Assembly (NCBI RefSeq): GCF_022138605.1
Contig: NZ_JACBFS010000004.1
Span: 186,001 to 250,000 of the forward strand
Length of the DNA stretch: 64,000 nucleotides
Source: Xanthobacter sp. NM-25
GTDB taxonomy: Bacteria > Pseudomonadota > Alphaproteobacteria > Rhizobiales > Xanthobacteraceae
Direction: 5' to 3'
In this document: in pieces, positions 43,243 through 52,383 of the stretch
Layout of the letters: each line of letters starts with the position of its first letter
How positions within the stretch are numbered: position 1 is the first letter of the stretch
Translations under genes and position numbers: made by a program
The notes under the pieces: model-generated
The model's database searches: none
What the model saw: only the letters and a program-made list of their open reading frames with translations
What the model was told of the DNA's origin: nothing

Positions 43243-43596
43243 TCAGCTCTTGATCGGCGCCGCGCCACCGGCCGGGACGGAGCCCTGGGGACCGGCAGTG
43301 GCGGGCTTATGGGTGAGGTTGGTGTAGGCGGAGGTCGCGGCGACCGCGACGGTCAGGCAAACGAAGAAGGCGATGACCGCCTTGCTGCTGCGTACCGCAT
43401 CGACGCTGTCGTCGTCGCGACGGCGCCGCACCGCGAACGGCCACACCAGCAGCAACACACGAAGGCCGATGCCGTTGGCGTGGTGCGCCCGCTTGCGCGC
43501 GGCGAGCGCATGGCGCGCGCTGACGACCGCCACGCCCCAGCTCACCACGGCGCCAGCGAGGGCCGCCAGGGCGATAATGAGGAAGGCGGACGCCAT
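43243..43596 (-). CDS. Small membrane protein between pdhA and pdhB
   Basis: The 117-residue protein has a membrane segment at about 4-26, a second hydrophobic stretch at 43-56 (GIGLRVLLLVWPFAV), a basic RRRRDDD loop, and a third at 72-90. The tail is Pro/Ala/Gly-rich. I recognise no family. Five bases separate it from pdhB and nine from pdhA, so it is part of the pdh transcript. The alternating hydrophobic and basic segments support a real membrane protein. Confidence 0.72.
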   Translation of the reverse strand: MASAFLIIALAALAGAVVSWGVAVVSARHALAARKRAHHANGIGLRVLLLVWPFAVRRRRDDDSVDAVRSSKAVIAFFVCLTVAVAATSAYTNLTHKPATAGPQGSVPAGGAAPIKS

Positions 43597-43605
43597 GGCG
43601 CGACC

Positions 43606-44619
43606 TCAGCGCAGCACGTCGGTGTAGAGCTCGGCCGGATCCGGCTCGGGATCGTGGCTGGCAAAATCCGCGGCGGCGTTGACGATCTCGCGGATCTCGC
43701 CGTCGATCTTCTTGAGCTCCTCCTCGCTCGCCGCATGGGCGTTCAGGAGGCGGGCCCGCACCTGCTCGATGGGATCGTGCTCGGTCCGCATCTTCTGCAC
43801 CTCCTCCTTGGACCGGTATTTCGCCGGGTCCGACATGGAGTGGCCGCGATAGCGGTAGGTCTGCATTTCCAGGATATAGGGCCCGTTGCCCTCGCGAGCG
43901 AAGGCCAGCGCCCGCTCGCCGGCGGTGCGCACCGCGCGCACGTCCATGCCATCCACCTGCTCGCCGGGGATGTTGAAGGAGGTGCCGCGCTTGGAGAAAT
44001 CGGTCTGCGCCGAGGAGCGGGTCACCGAGGTGCCCATGGCGTATTTGTTGTTCTCGATCACATACACGACGGGCAGCTTCCACAGCTCCGCCATGTTGAA
44101 GCTCTCGTAGACCTGGCCCTGGTTGGCCGCGCCGTCACCGAAATAAGTGACCGAGACCGCCCCATTGCCCTTGTAGCGATCGGCGAAGGCGAGGCCGGTG
44201 CCCAGCGACACCTGGGCGCCGACGATGCCGTGGCCGCCGAAGAACTGCTTCTCGATGCTGAACATGTGCATCGAGCCGCCCTTGCCCTTGGAATAGCCGC
44301 CGCGACGGCCGGTGAGCTCGGCCATCACGCCGCCCGCTTCCATGCCGGTGGCCAACATATGGCCGTGATCGCGGTAGCCGGTGATGACCTGGTCGCCCGG
44401 CTGCATGGCCATCTGCATGCCCACCACCACGGCCTCCTGGCCGATGTAGAGGTGACAGAATCCGCCGATGAGGCCCATGCCGTACATCTGGCCGGCCTTC
44501 TCCTCGAAGCGGCGGATCAGCAGCATCTCACGATAGGCGAGAAAATCCTCTTCTTTCGTGAAAGTTGCAGGCGCGGCCGCGGCAGTGGCGGCGCGGGCGG
44601 CGGGTTTCCTGGGAGCCAT
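43606..44619 (-). CDS. pdhA: Pyruvate dehydrogenase E1 alpha
   Basis: PdhA binds thiamine diphosphate at the E1 active site. The 337-residue protein has an Ala-rich start, then EMLLIRRFEEKAGQMYG, YRDHGHMLATG and the thiamine-diphosphate motif from GDGAANQG (161-168) to ENN (189-191), followed by TYRYRGHSMSDP. It is the first pdh gene; the 162-bp gap to ftsB is AT-rich on its far side and probably carries the pdh promoter. Confidence 0.97.
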   Translation of the reverse strand: MAPRKPAARAATAAAAPATFTKEEDFLAYREMLLIRRFEEKAGQMYGMGLIGGFCHLYIGQEAVVVGMQMAMQPGDQVITGYRDHGHMLATGMEAGGVMAELTGRRGGYSKGKGGSMHMFSIEKQFFGGHGIVGAQVSLGTGLAFADRYKGNGAVSVTYFGDGAANQGQVYESFNMAELWKLPVVYVIENNKYAMGTSVTRSSAQTDFSKRGTSFNIPGEQVDGMDVRAVRTAGERALAFAREGNGPYILEMQTYRYRGHSMSDPAKYRSKEEVQKMRTEHDPIEQVRARLLNAHAASEEELKKIDGEIREIVNAAADFASHDPEPDPAELYTDVLR

Positions 44620-44781
44620 CGGCGACCTCTGGATGCGCTGAAGTTCGCGGACTCTCTAGCGCACCTTGCCGCAGGCTCAAAGCATCAATTGGAATTGCTG
44701 CACCGCAACACGTTGCAAATGCTTGATTTTGCTATGATGAACTAAAATATCGTTCACAAGCTATATGAACTGATACGAAGT

Positions 44782-45147
44782 TCATTTGCTGCGAAGCAGC
44801 ACCAGATCCTTGGGGTGGATGAAGTTGAGCTGGCGCCGCCCTTCCTCGTCCAGCATGTCGGGATCGAGGCGGGTGGGGTTGAGCAGGGAGACCTTGTGCT
44901 CCATGGCCGCCCGCTGGGCCTTGAGCCCCGCCAGCTCGGTCTCCAGCTGCGCCACCTGCTGCTCATAGCTGCGCTGCGCCACCAGGCCGTGGTCGCCGGT
45001 GTAGGCGTGGTAGGCGAAATAGCCGATCACCCCGGCCGCACCGACATGCAGGGCGAGGGTGGCGAGAAAGGAGCGAAGGCGGGAGCGGCTTTGCATGGGC
45101 GCAGTTTCGCCGCTCCTGGTTTCCAGCCCCTTAAGCTGCCGCGTCAT
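44782..45147 (-). CDS. FtsB/DivIC-type septum formation initiator
   Basis: FtsB joins FtsL and FtsQ at the division site. From the ATG at 45147 (121 residues, with AAGGGTGGGG upstream) there is a short cytoplasmic part, one membrane segment (about 31-48), GYFAYHAYTGDHGLVAQ and a coiled coil (QVAQLETELAGLKAQRAAME). HKVSLLNPTRLDPDMLDEEGR follows, as in alphaproteobacterial members. A second ATG at 45096 would trim the basic N-terminus. Confidence 0.88.
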   Translation of the reverse strand: MTRQLKGLETRSGETAPMQSRSRLRSFLATLALHVGAAGVIGYFAYHAYTGDHGLVAQRSYEQQVAQLETELAGLKAQRAAMEHKVSLLNPTRLDPDMLDEEGRRQLNFIHPKDLVLLRSK

Positions 45148-45253
45148 CGCCCCACCCTTGCATGGGTGCACAAAGCGATTGCAGAAAATCGCCTAGATCC
45201 GGTCAGAAATGCACGGCAAAAGGGGGCCGAACATCGTTTCGGGGAGACTCATC

Positions 45254-45832
45254 ATGTCCAAGCCTGTTGTCGCCATCGTGTTTCATTCCGGCTACGGCCA
45301 CACCAAGGCCCAGGCCGAGGCCGTCCTCGTCGGCATCCAGGACGTGGACGCCGTGGAGGGCGTGCTGGTCCCGGTGGAGGAGGTGGAGTCCAAGTGGGAG
45401 CTGCTGGATGGCGCCGCCGCCATCATCTTCGGCTCGCCCATCTACATGGGCAATGTCTCGGCCGCCTTCCAGGGCTTTGCCGAGAAGAGCTCCAAGCGCT
45501 GGATGGAGCTGAAGTGGAAGGACAAGCTGGCCGCCGGCTTCGTCAATTCCGGCGCCCAGAACGGCGACAAGGCCCAGGGCATGAACGCCCTGTTCACACT
45601 CGCCCAGCAGCACGGCATGATCTGGGTGGGTCTCGGCCTGCACCCGGGCAACAATGCCTCCGGCGCGACCGTCAATGACCTGAACCGCCTCGGCGGCTTC
45701 TCCGGCGCCTTCGCCCAGTCGAATGTGGACCAGGGCCCGGACGTGGTGCCCCCGACCGCCGACCGCAAGACGGCGTCGCATCTCGGCAAGCGCGTGGCTG
45801 AAGCCGCCGTGCGCTGGACCAAAGGCGCCTGA
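45254..45832 (+). CDS. Flavodoxin-like NAD(P)H:quinone reductase (WrbA-type)
   Basis: The 192-residue protein is a flavodoxin-fold reductase: FHSGYGHTKAQAEA binds the FMN phosphate, then FGSPIYMGNVSAAFQGF and AAGFVNSGAQNGDK follow. Such proteins reduce quinones by two electrons and protect from oxidative stress. The ATG at 45254 has a GGGGAG site. The gene stands alone, divergent from ftsB, and ends in a very strong terminator. Confidence 0.9.
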   Translation: MSKPVVAIVFHSGYGHTKAQAEAVLVGIQDVDAVEGVLVPVEEVESKWELLDGAAAIIFGSPIYMGNVSAAFQGFAEKSSKRWMELKWKDKLAAGFVNSGAQNGDKAQGMNALFTLAQQHGMIWVGLGLHPGNNASGATVNDLNRLGGFSGAFAQSNVDQGPDVVPPTADRKTASHLGKRVAEAAVRWTKGA

Positions 45833-45849
45833 GCGTCTGAACACCCCTC

Positions 45850-45883
45850 AAGACTCACCGGTGCCGTCGCCGGTGAGTCTTTT
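45850..45883 (+). terminator. Strong rho-independent terminator of the WrbA-type gene
   Basis: AAGACTCACCGG (45850-45861) and CCGGTGAGTCTT (45870-45881) form a perfect 12-bp stem with an 8-base loop, ending in TTTT. Confidence 0.9.
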
Positions 45884-45890
45884 GCCATCC

Positions 45891-45924
45891 AAGGCCCGCA
45901 GGCAGTGCGCCCGGGGGCCTTTTT
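45891..45924 (+). terminator. Second terminator-like hairpin
   Basis: AAGGCCC (45891-45897) pairs with GGGCCTT (45915-45921), followed by more T residues up to 45924. It would act as a backup to the terminator just before it. Confidence 0.55.
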
Positions 45925-45942
45925 CATGTCTGGAAAGAGACG

Positions 45943-47754
45943 TCAGTCGTCAGCGCCGAGGCTCCGGCGGGCCATGTCCAGGTGCTCCGCATAGCGGCGC
46001 AGCACATAGGCTTCGCTCAACAGCCCCACGAGGCGCCGACTCTCGCGATCACTCACCACCGGCAGTTCGTCCGCATGGGCGGCATCGAAAGCGAGGGCGG
46101 CCTCCTTCACATTCATGGCCGGGGTGAGCATGGCGTCCATATGGGCGGCAAGGGCCGCCACCGGGCTGTCGGGCGCCGAGCGGCTGGCATGGACCAGCGA
46201 CACCCGCACCAGCCCGGCATAGGCCCCTGCCCCGTCCACCAGCATCACCACCCGCACCCCGCCGAGCGGATAGGCTGTGCGAAAGTCCGCGAGGGTTCCC
46301 AGCGCCGAGAAGGTCGCGATATCGCTGCGCATCATGCGCGCCACGGTGAGGTCGCGCAGCCAGCCCACATCCTGGGCGCTGCGGATGCTCTCGCCGCGCA
46401 GGTGCAGCCGCCAGGTGGAGAAGGAATAGCCGAAGGTCTCCCGCACCGTCAGCGAGGTGACGGCGGCGGCGGTCACCACGAAGGCGGTGAGGGTGAGGTC
46501 GCCGGTCATCTCCAGCACCAGAAAGCTCATGGTGAGCGGGCCGCCGATGACGCCCACCGCCAGAGCCCCCATGCCCACCACGGCCGCGAGGGTGGGATCG
46601 AGCCCATAGCCGGGAAACATGAAAGCCAGCGCCGCCGCATAGAGCTTGCCCAGCAGCGCGCCGAGGAAGAGCGAGGCGAAGAACAGGCCGCCGCGAAAGC
46701 CGGAACCCACCGAGAGCGCCGAGGCGGTGACCTTGAACAGGAACACCAGCAGCACCGAAACGGTCACCGGGCTCGCCACCTGGAGGTGCAGGGCGCCGTG
46801 CCCGTCGGAGAGCACCTCGGGACTATAGAGGGCGAGGCACCCCACCCCGAGCCCCGCCAGCGCCGGCCGCAGCGGCGCGGGCAGGCGGCTGTGGCCCACC
46901 AACCATTCCACCCCGGTGACGAGCCGCATGATGAGGATGGCGACCATGGCCGCCGTCAGCCCCAGTCCGGCCACCGGCAGAATCAAGGCGGGATCCGCCA
47001 GCGGCGCGGCGGGGATGGGCAGCGGGTCCAGGTGCAGGCCGAAGCCGCGGGCGGTGAGCACCGCGCACATGGTGGCCGCCAGCACCGGCACGGCGGCGGG
47101 AATGGAATAGACGCCGATGATCAGCTCGAAGCCATAGAAGGCCCCCATCAGCGGCGCATCGAAAGCGGCGCCGATGCCGGCCGCCGCCCCCGCCCCCACC
47201 AGAATGCGCATGTCGGTGCGCCGCAGGGCGAACATCGCCCCGAGCCGGGAAGCGAGGCCGCCACCGATCTGGCTATAGCCGGCCTCCAGGCCCAACGATG
47301 CGCCGAAACCGTTGGAAACCATGGTCTGCAGCGCCAGGATGGCGCTGTCGGTGAGCGACATGCGCCCGCCATGCAGGGCATTCGCCTCGATGGGATCGAC
47401 GATGGGGTGCGGCCGCCAGCGCTTCAGCGCCAGGGTGCCGAGCCCCATCACCAGGCCGCCGACGGCGGGCACCAGCACCAGCCAGGGGGAATGCAGTGCC
47501 CCGGAGCCACTGAGCCGCTGGCCGGAGGCAAGGCCGAAGAACAGCTCGTGCATGGCCTGGGTGACCACGCTCATGAGGGTGATGGCGATGCCGGCGCCAA
47601 CGCCCATGACCATGGCGATGAGCACCACCCCCACCTCGTGGGCGCGCACCTGAGCCCGCGCTTCAGCCCGGATCAGGGTGTGCAGCCGGCTCCAGAAGCG
47701 GGCCAGCCGGCCGGCATGCGGTCCCGTCCTGTTGCGGTCGGGGCGCGCGTCCAT
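45943..47754 (-). CDS. CLC-family chloride channel/transporter with CBS domains
   Basis: CLC proteins move chloride, often in exchange for protons. The 603-residue protein has about ten membrane segments in its first 430 residues and two CBS domains at the end (ARMMRSDIATFSALGTL and MLTPAMNVKEAALAFDAA). The gate region reads GASLGLEAGYSQIGG with Glu157, where most CLCs have GREGP. The third filter motif reads RGGLFFASLFLGA, with Ala in place of Pro. The substituted motifs put it in a divergent branch whose ion and mode of transport are uncertain. Confidence 0.87.
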   Translation of the reverse strand: MDARPDRNRTGPHAGRLARFWSRLHTLIRAEARAQVRAHEVGVVLIAMVMGVGAGIAITLMSVVTQAMHELFFGLASGQRLSGSGALHSPWLVLVPAVGGLVMGLGTLALKRWRPHPIVDPIEANALHGGRMSLTDSAILALQTMVSNGFGASLGLEAGYSQIGGGLASRLGAMFALRRTDMRILVGAGAAAGIGAAFDAPLMGAFYGFELIIGVYSIPAAVPVLAATMCAVLTARGFGLHLDPLPIPAAPLADPALILPVAGLGLTAAMVAILIMRLVTGVEWLVGHSRLPAPLRPALAGLGVGCLALYSPEVLSDGHGALHLQVASPVTVSVLLVFLFKVTASALSVGSGFRGGLFFASLFLGALLGKLYAAALAFMFPGYGLDPTLAAVVGMGALAVGVIGGPLTMSFLVLEMTGDLTLTAFVVTAAAVTSLTVRETFGYSFSTWRLHLRGESIRSAQDVGWLRDLTVARMMRSDIATFSALGTLADFRTAYPLGGVRVVMLVDGAGAYAGLVRVSLVHASRSAPDSPVAALAAHMDAMLTPAMNVKEAALAFDAAHADELPVVSDRESRRLVGLLSEAYVLRRYAEHLDMARRSLGADD

Positions 47755-47758
47755 GGGC

Positions 47759-49996
47759 TCAGGAGAAGGTGTTGGTGCGCGGGAAGCCCTTGGGCGGCAG
47801 GCGCCCGGCGGTGGCGCGCTCGCTCTGCCAGTCGAGCAGCTCGGTCACGGTCCAGGTGCGGCCGGAGGAATCTTGCCAGGTGAGCCCATCGGCGATGGGG
47901 AACACCTTGAGATCGGACAGCCCCCCTTCGCGATAGCGCTGCAGCCGCACGCCGCGGCCCCGCGTCATTTCCGGCACCTGGGCCACCGGGAACAGCAGCA
48001 GCTTGCGATTCTCGCCGATCACCGCCACCCAGTCCCCGTCCACGAAGCGCACCGCCAGCGCCGCGTCCGGCGGATCGGTCACCAGCACCTGCTTGCCCTT
48101 GCGGGTGGTGGCGAGGCAATCGTCCTCCGCCACCACGAAGCCCCGCCCCTGCTTGGAGGCCACCAGCAGCTTGCGGGCCGGCTGGTGGGTGAAGACGGAG
48201 ACGATCTCCGCCTCCTGGTCGAGGTCGATCATCAGCCGGATGGGCTCGCCATGGCCGCGCCCGCCGGGCAGCTTGGACGCCTCCAGGGTGTAAAAGCGGC
48301 CGTTGGAGGCGAACACCATGAGCTTGGAGGTGGTCTCCGCGAAGAAGGCATGGCCCACGGCATCGTCGGTCTTGAACTGCAGGTTCGAGACATCCGCCAC
48401 ATGGCCCTTCAGGGCGCGGATCCAGCCCTTTTGCGAAACCACCACGGTGATGGGCTCGCGCTCCACCAGCGCTTCCGCGAACGCCTCCTCGCCCAGCTCC
48501 ACAACCGCAGCAAACGTGGTCCGGCGCTTGCCGATGGCGGTGTCCGGCCCATAGATCTTGCGGGTCTCGCGGATCTCCTTGCTGATGGCCTTCCACTGGG
48601 CGCCTTCAGAGCCCACCAGCTTGTTGAGCCCCTCCTGCTCCTTGGTCAGAGCGTCATGCTCCTTGCGGATCTCCATTTCCTCCAGCCGACGCAGGGAGCG
48701 CAGGCGCATGTTGAGGATGGCTTCCGCCTGCACGTCGGAGAGCTCGAAGGTGCGCATCAGCTCCTGCTTGGGCTCGTCCTCCTCGCGGATGATGCGGATG
48801 ACCTCATCGAGGTTCAGGTAAGCGATGAGGTAGCCGCCCAGCACCTCCAGCCGGTGGGCGATCTGCTCCAGCCGATAGTTGGAACGGCGCAGCAGCACCT
48901 CGCGGCGGTGGTCCAGCCATTCCCGCAGCGCCTCGGCCAGCGACAGCACCTTGGGGATCTGGCCGCGCACCAGCACGTTCATGTTGAGGGAAACGCGGGC
49001 CTCAAGCTCGGTGAGCTTGAACAGGCTCTCCATCAAAACTTCCGCATCCACCGTGCGGGCGCGCGGCTCCAGCACCACGCGGATGTCCTCGGCGCTCTCG
49101 TCGCGGATGTCGTTGAGCAGCGGCAGCTTCTTGTCGGTGAGCAGTTCGGCGATCTTCTCGATCAGCCGGGACTTGGCGACCCCATAGGGAATCTCCGTCA
49201 CCACCACCACATAGGTGCCGCGCCCGGTCTCCTCCTTGTGCCAGCGCGCCCGTACGCGGAAGGCGCCACGGCCGGTGGCATAGGCTTCCGCCACCCCCAC
49301 CGGATCATCCACCAGCACGCCGCCGGTGGGAAAATCCGGGCCCGGCACGAATTTCAGAAGGTCCACCGCCAAGGCGTTGGGGTGCTCCACCAGATACAGC
49401 GCCGCATCCAGAAGCTCGGCGGCATTGTGCGGCGGAATGGAAGTGGCCATGCCCACGGCGATGCCCTGGGAGCCGTTGGCCAACAGGTTCGGGAAAGCCG
49501 CCGGCAACACCGCCGGCTCCTCCTCCGAGCCGTCATAGGTGGGGCGGAAATCCACCGCATCCTCGTCGATGCCGTCCAGCAGCAGGCGGGCGGTCTCGGT
49601 CAGGCGGGCCTCGGTATATCGCATGGCGGCGGCGTTATCGCCGTCCACATTGCCGAAATTGCCCTGGCCATCCACCAGCGGATAGCGCTGGGCGAAATCC
49701 TGGGCGAGGCGCACCAGCGCGTCATAGACGGACTGGTCACCGTGCGGGTGGAACTTGCCGATCACGTCGCCCACCACGCGGGCGGACTTCTTGAACCCCT
49801 GCCCCGGATCCAGCCGCAACTGGCGCATGGCGTGCAGAATGCGCCGGTGCACGGGCTTCAGCCCATCGCGCGCATCGGGCAGGGCGCGATGCATGATGGT
49901 GGAAAGGGCATAGGCAAGGTAGCGCTCTTCCAGCGCTGCCTTCAGGGCGACGTTCTCGATATTGCCGTCACCGGGCGGAAGTGTGCGGGTGGCCAT
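47759..49996 (-). CDS. parC: DNA topoisomerase IV subunit A
   Basis: ParC cuts and rejoins DNA so that daughter chromosomes can be unlinked. The 745-residue protein has DARDGLKPVHRRILHAM, KFHPHGDQSVYDALVR, the catalytic Tyr127 in MRYTEARLT, and LANGSQGIAVGMATSIPPHN, followed by a coiled coil and a beta-pinwheel C-terminal domain. The shortened C-terminal domain distinguishes it from GyrA. The clc gene follows 4 bases later on the same strand. Confidence 0.95.
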   Translation of the reverse strand: MATRTLPPGDGNIENVALKAALEERYLAYALSTIMHRALPDARDGLKPVHRRILHAMRQLRLDPGQGFKKSARVVGDVIGKFHPHGDQSVYDALVRLAQDFAQRYPLVDGQGNFGNVDGDNAAAMRYTEARLTETARLLLDGIDEDAVDFRPTYDGSEEEPAVLPAAFPNLLANGSQGIAVGMATSIPPHNAAELLDAALYLVEHPNALAVDLLKFVPGPDFPTGGVLVDDPVGVAEAYATGRGAFRVRARWHKEETGRGTYVVVVTEIPYGVAKSRLIEKIAELLTDKKLPLLNDIRDESAEDIRVVLEPRARTVDAEVLMESLFKLTELEARVSLNMNVLVRGQIPKVLSLAEALREWLDHRREVLLRRSNYRLEQIAHRLEVLGGYLIAYLNLDEVIRIIREEDEPKQELMRTFELSDVQAEAILNMRLRSLRRLEEMEIRKEHDALTKEQEGLNKLVGSEGAQWKAISKEIRETRKIYGPDTAIGKRRTTFAAVVELGEEAFAEALVEREPITVVVSQKGWIRALKGHVADVSNLQFKTDDAVGHAFFAETTSKLMVFASNGRFYTLEASKLPGGRGHGEPIRLMIDLDQEAEIVSVFTHQPARKLLVASKQGRGFVVAEDDCLATTRKGKQVLVTDPPDAALAVRFVDGDWVAVIGENRKLLLFPVAQVPEMTRGRGVRLQRYREGGLSDLKVFPIADGLTWQDSSGRTWTVTELLDWQSERATAGRLPPKGFPRTNTFS

Positions 49997-50268
49997 GGCT
50001 TCGAGTACCGCGCGGCGCCGCCTCCGACAAGGCGCTTGTTCGGTTTTTGTCCCTCCGCGCGACGATTTCCAGGGGCCCGCGCCATGGGTCTTCCGGGCTC
50101 GGAGGTGGTGCGAGGCGGGGCGGCATCCCCGTGCCTCCGCAGCGGTACCATCGGGCTGCTTTTACCCTTTATTCCCATGCCGTTGGCGGGTCCGGGAACA
50201 AATTCCGCAGGGTCGACTCTTATTCCTTCGCACAGCGGGCGGTGCGGCCCGCAGCGGAGGAGATGACG

Positions 50269-50523
50269 ATGCGAACGATCCTTTGGGTGGCGGGCGGCGT
50301 CTTGGCTCTTGGGCTTTGGGCGGGCCTGCCGGCACCGGCGATGGCGGCCCCACTGGGGGGCGCGGCGGCAGCCCTCGGCGGCACGGTGCAGCAGGTGGCG
50401 CCGGAAAATGTCTATTGGGTGCGCCGCTGCTGGCGCGAGCGGCGCTGGTGGGGTGGCCGTTGGCATTGGGTCACCCGCTGTGGCAGCGCCTGGGTGCGTC
50501 CGCGGCCCCGACCCTATTGGTGA
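50269..50523 (+). CDS. Small secreted Trp/Arg-rich protein
   Basis: The 84-residue precursor has a signal peptide (MRTILWVAGGVLALGLWAGL, cut after PAMA) and a short mature chain of about 58 residues. Its last third is packed with Trp, Arg and two cysteines: RRCWRERRWWGGRWHWVTRC, then RPRPRPYW. GGAGG precedes the ATG; an alternative ATG lies 6 bases earlier. I know of similar Arg/Trp-rich small secreted proteins in Rhizobiales but of no function. It is convergent with recO, the 3' ends overlapping by 10 bases. Confidence 0.75.
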   Translation: MRTILWVAGGVLALGLWAGLPAPAMAAPLGGAAAALGGTVQQVAPENVYWVRRCWRERRWWGGRWHWVTRCGSAWVRPRPRPYW

Positions 50524-51251
50524 TCGGGCGCCGTCTGCCGCAGCCAAGCGGCGATGAAATGGGCGCGGGCCTCGGAGAAACCGAGGCCCCGCGGCTCCAG
50601 CGCCCGGCGCAGCAGAAAGAAGCCGGTGAGCCGCAGCGCCGCCTCCACATCCCCCGGTGCCGGTGCGGTGGGGTCTCCCACCAGGAAGGGAGGCAAGGGC
50701 AGAAGCCGGTCGGCATAGGGCTGGCCGGCCCCGCGCGATACCGCGCGGCCGCTCTTGGGCGAGACATAGATCAGGTCATCGCTCTGGCCGGTGGCCGCGC
50801 AGCGCTCCAGTTCCAGGCCGAAGCCCAGCTCGCCGAGCAGCGCCAGCTCGAACCGGGCCAGCAGCACCGCCGCCGCCGCCGGCACCTCGAAGGCATCGAG
50901 GATCGCGCCCAGGGTGGCGTAGAGCCCGTCCTGCGGATCGCGCTCCGGCAGCAGCCGCAGCAGCTGCGCCATATGGCTGACGCCATAGGCCGCATGCGGC
51001 GCGCGCATGAACACTTCCGCCCGGATGACCAGCGGCTCCAGGGTGTAATTGCCCATGTGCTCGTCGAGCCGGGCGCGCCAGGTGGCACTCACCGTATTGC
51101 CGGGCTGCAGCATGGGCGCCTGGCGCCGGGAGGCGCCGCCGCGCACCATGCCGAGATGGCGGCCGCGCCGGGCGGTGAGCAGCTCCACAATGGCATTGCT
51201 CTCGCCGTGGCGGCGCACCCCGAGCACGATGCCTTCGTCGCTCCATTCCAC
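50514..51251 (-). CDS. recO: DNA repair protein RecO
   Basis: RecO anneals single strands and loads RecA in the RecFOR pathway. The 245-residue protein has the OB-fold start (DEGIVLGVRRHGESNAIVEL, GRHLGMVRGGASRR) and the helical domain with FELALLGELGFGLELERCAATG, YVSPKSGRAVS and a C-terminal RALEPRGLGF. The usual zinc-binding cysteine cluster is reduced, as in many alphaproteobacterial RecO. It follows era by 23 bases. Confidence 0.93.
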   Translation of the reverse strand: MEWSDEGIVLGVRRHGESNAIVELLTARRGRHLGMVRGGASRRQAPMLQPGNTVSATWRARLDEHMGNYTLEPLVIRAEVFMRAPHAAYGVSHMAQLLRLLPERDPQDGLYATLGAILDAFEVPAAAAVLLARFELALLGELGFGLELERCAATGQSDDLIYVSPKSGRAVSRGAGQPYADRLLPLPPFLVGDPTAPAPGDVEAALRLTGFFLLRRALEPRGLGFSEARAHFIAAWLRQTAPDHQ

Positions 51252-51274
51252 GGCCGCGCTCCCCCGCCGAGCCG

Positions 51275-52381
51275 CTATTCGCCGCGCGGGAACTCCAGCC
51301 CCATCTCGCGGTAGCGCTCGGGATCGTCAGCCCAGTTCTCGCGCACCTTCACGAACAGGAACAGGTGCACCCGCGCCTCCAGGATCTCGGCGAGCTCGGC
51401 CCGCGATTCCGAGGAAATGGTCTTGATGGCCTGGCCCCCGCGGCCGAGCACGATCTTCCTCTGGCTTTCCCGCTCCACGAAGATGGTCTGCTCGATGCGC
51501 ACCGAGCCGTCCTTCAGCTCCTTCCAGCTCTCCGTCTCGACGGTGGAGCGGTAAGGCAGCTCGTCATGCAGCCGCAGGAACATCTTCTCGCGGGTGATCT
51601 CCGCCGCCAGCATGCGCATGGGCGCGTCCGAAATCTGGTCTTCCGGATAGAGCCAGGGGCCGAGCGGCACGGTTTCGGCGAACCAGCGGCGCACGTCCTC
51701 GATGCCGTCGCCGGTGAGAGCGGAGATCATGAACACACGATCGAACGCCAGCTTGGCGGTGAGCTCGGTGACCAGCGCCAGCAGGCTATCGCGGCGGATG
51801 AGGTCGATCTTGTTGAGGATCAGCGCCCGCGGCCGGCGGATCTCGGACAGGGGAGCAATCAGCGCCTCGATGTCCGCATCCAGGCCCCGGTTGGCATCCA
51901 CCAGCAGGGCTACCACATCGGCATCCGCCGCATGGGTCCAGGCGCTGGTGACCATGGCCCGCTCCAGCCGCCGCTTGGGGGCGAAGATGCCGGGGGTGTC
52001 CACCAGCACGATCTGCGCCGACCCGGCCAGCGCGATGCCGCGGACGATGGAGCGAGTGGTCTGCACCTTGTGCGAGACGATGGACACTTTGGTGCCCACC
52101 AGCGCGTTGGTGAGGGTGGACTTGCCGGCGTTGGGCGCGCCGAGGAGGGCGACGAAGCCGCAGCGGGTCGGTCCCGAGGGCAGCTCGGGCGTTTCGTCGG
52201 CCGTCAGCCCGTCCTCGTCCGCCTCGTCGTCGTCCTCGAAGTCCGCGTCGAGGTCGTCCTCGAACTCGGGCGCGGCCTCCAGCTCATGCGGCGCCGGCGG
52301 GCGCGCGGCATCGGTCTCCGGCATGTTCCCGGAGCCGCCCTGCCCGTCGCTCTGTCCCTTACCCCGTCGCCTGTCGGTCAT
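51275..52381 (-). CDS. era: GTPase Era with acidic N-terminal extension
   Basis: Era binds 16S rRNA and promotes 30S subunit maturation. The GTPase domain has G1 GAPNAGKS, G3 DTPG and G4 NKID; the KH domain follows (ERESQRKIVLGRGGQAIKTI). From the ATG at 52381 the protein has 368 residues, and about the first 70 form an acidic extension (EFEDDLDADFEDDDEADED) not found in E. coli Era. A TTG at 52405 is another possible start. It begins 2 bases after the rnc stop. Confidence 0.95.
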   Translation of the reverse strand: MTDRRRGKGQSDGQGGSGNMPETDAARPPAPHELEAAPEFEDDLDADFEDDDEADEDGLTADETPELPSGPTRCGFVALLGAPNAGKSTLTNALVGTKVSIVSHKVQTTRSIVRGIALAGSAQIVLVDTPGIFAPKRRLERAMVTSAWTHAADADVVALLVDANRGLDADIEALIAPLSEIRRPRALILNKIDLIRRDSLLALVTELTAKLAFDRVFMISALTGDGIEDVRRWFAETVPLGPWLYPEDQISDAPMRMLAAEITREKMFLRLHDELPYRSTVETESWKELKDGSVRIEQTIFVERESQRKIVLGRGGQAIKTISSESRAELAEILEARVHLFLFVKVRENWADDPERYREMGLEFPRGE

Positions 52382-52383
52382 GT

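Noticed and set aside
47678..50266. A plus-strand frame of 862 codons across parC.
   Set aside because: It is antisense to parC, whose catalytic tyrosine and conserved blocks are intact.
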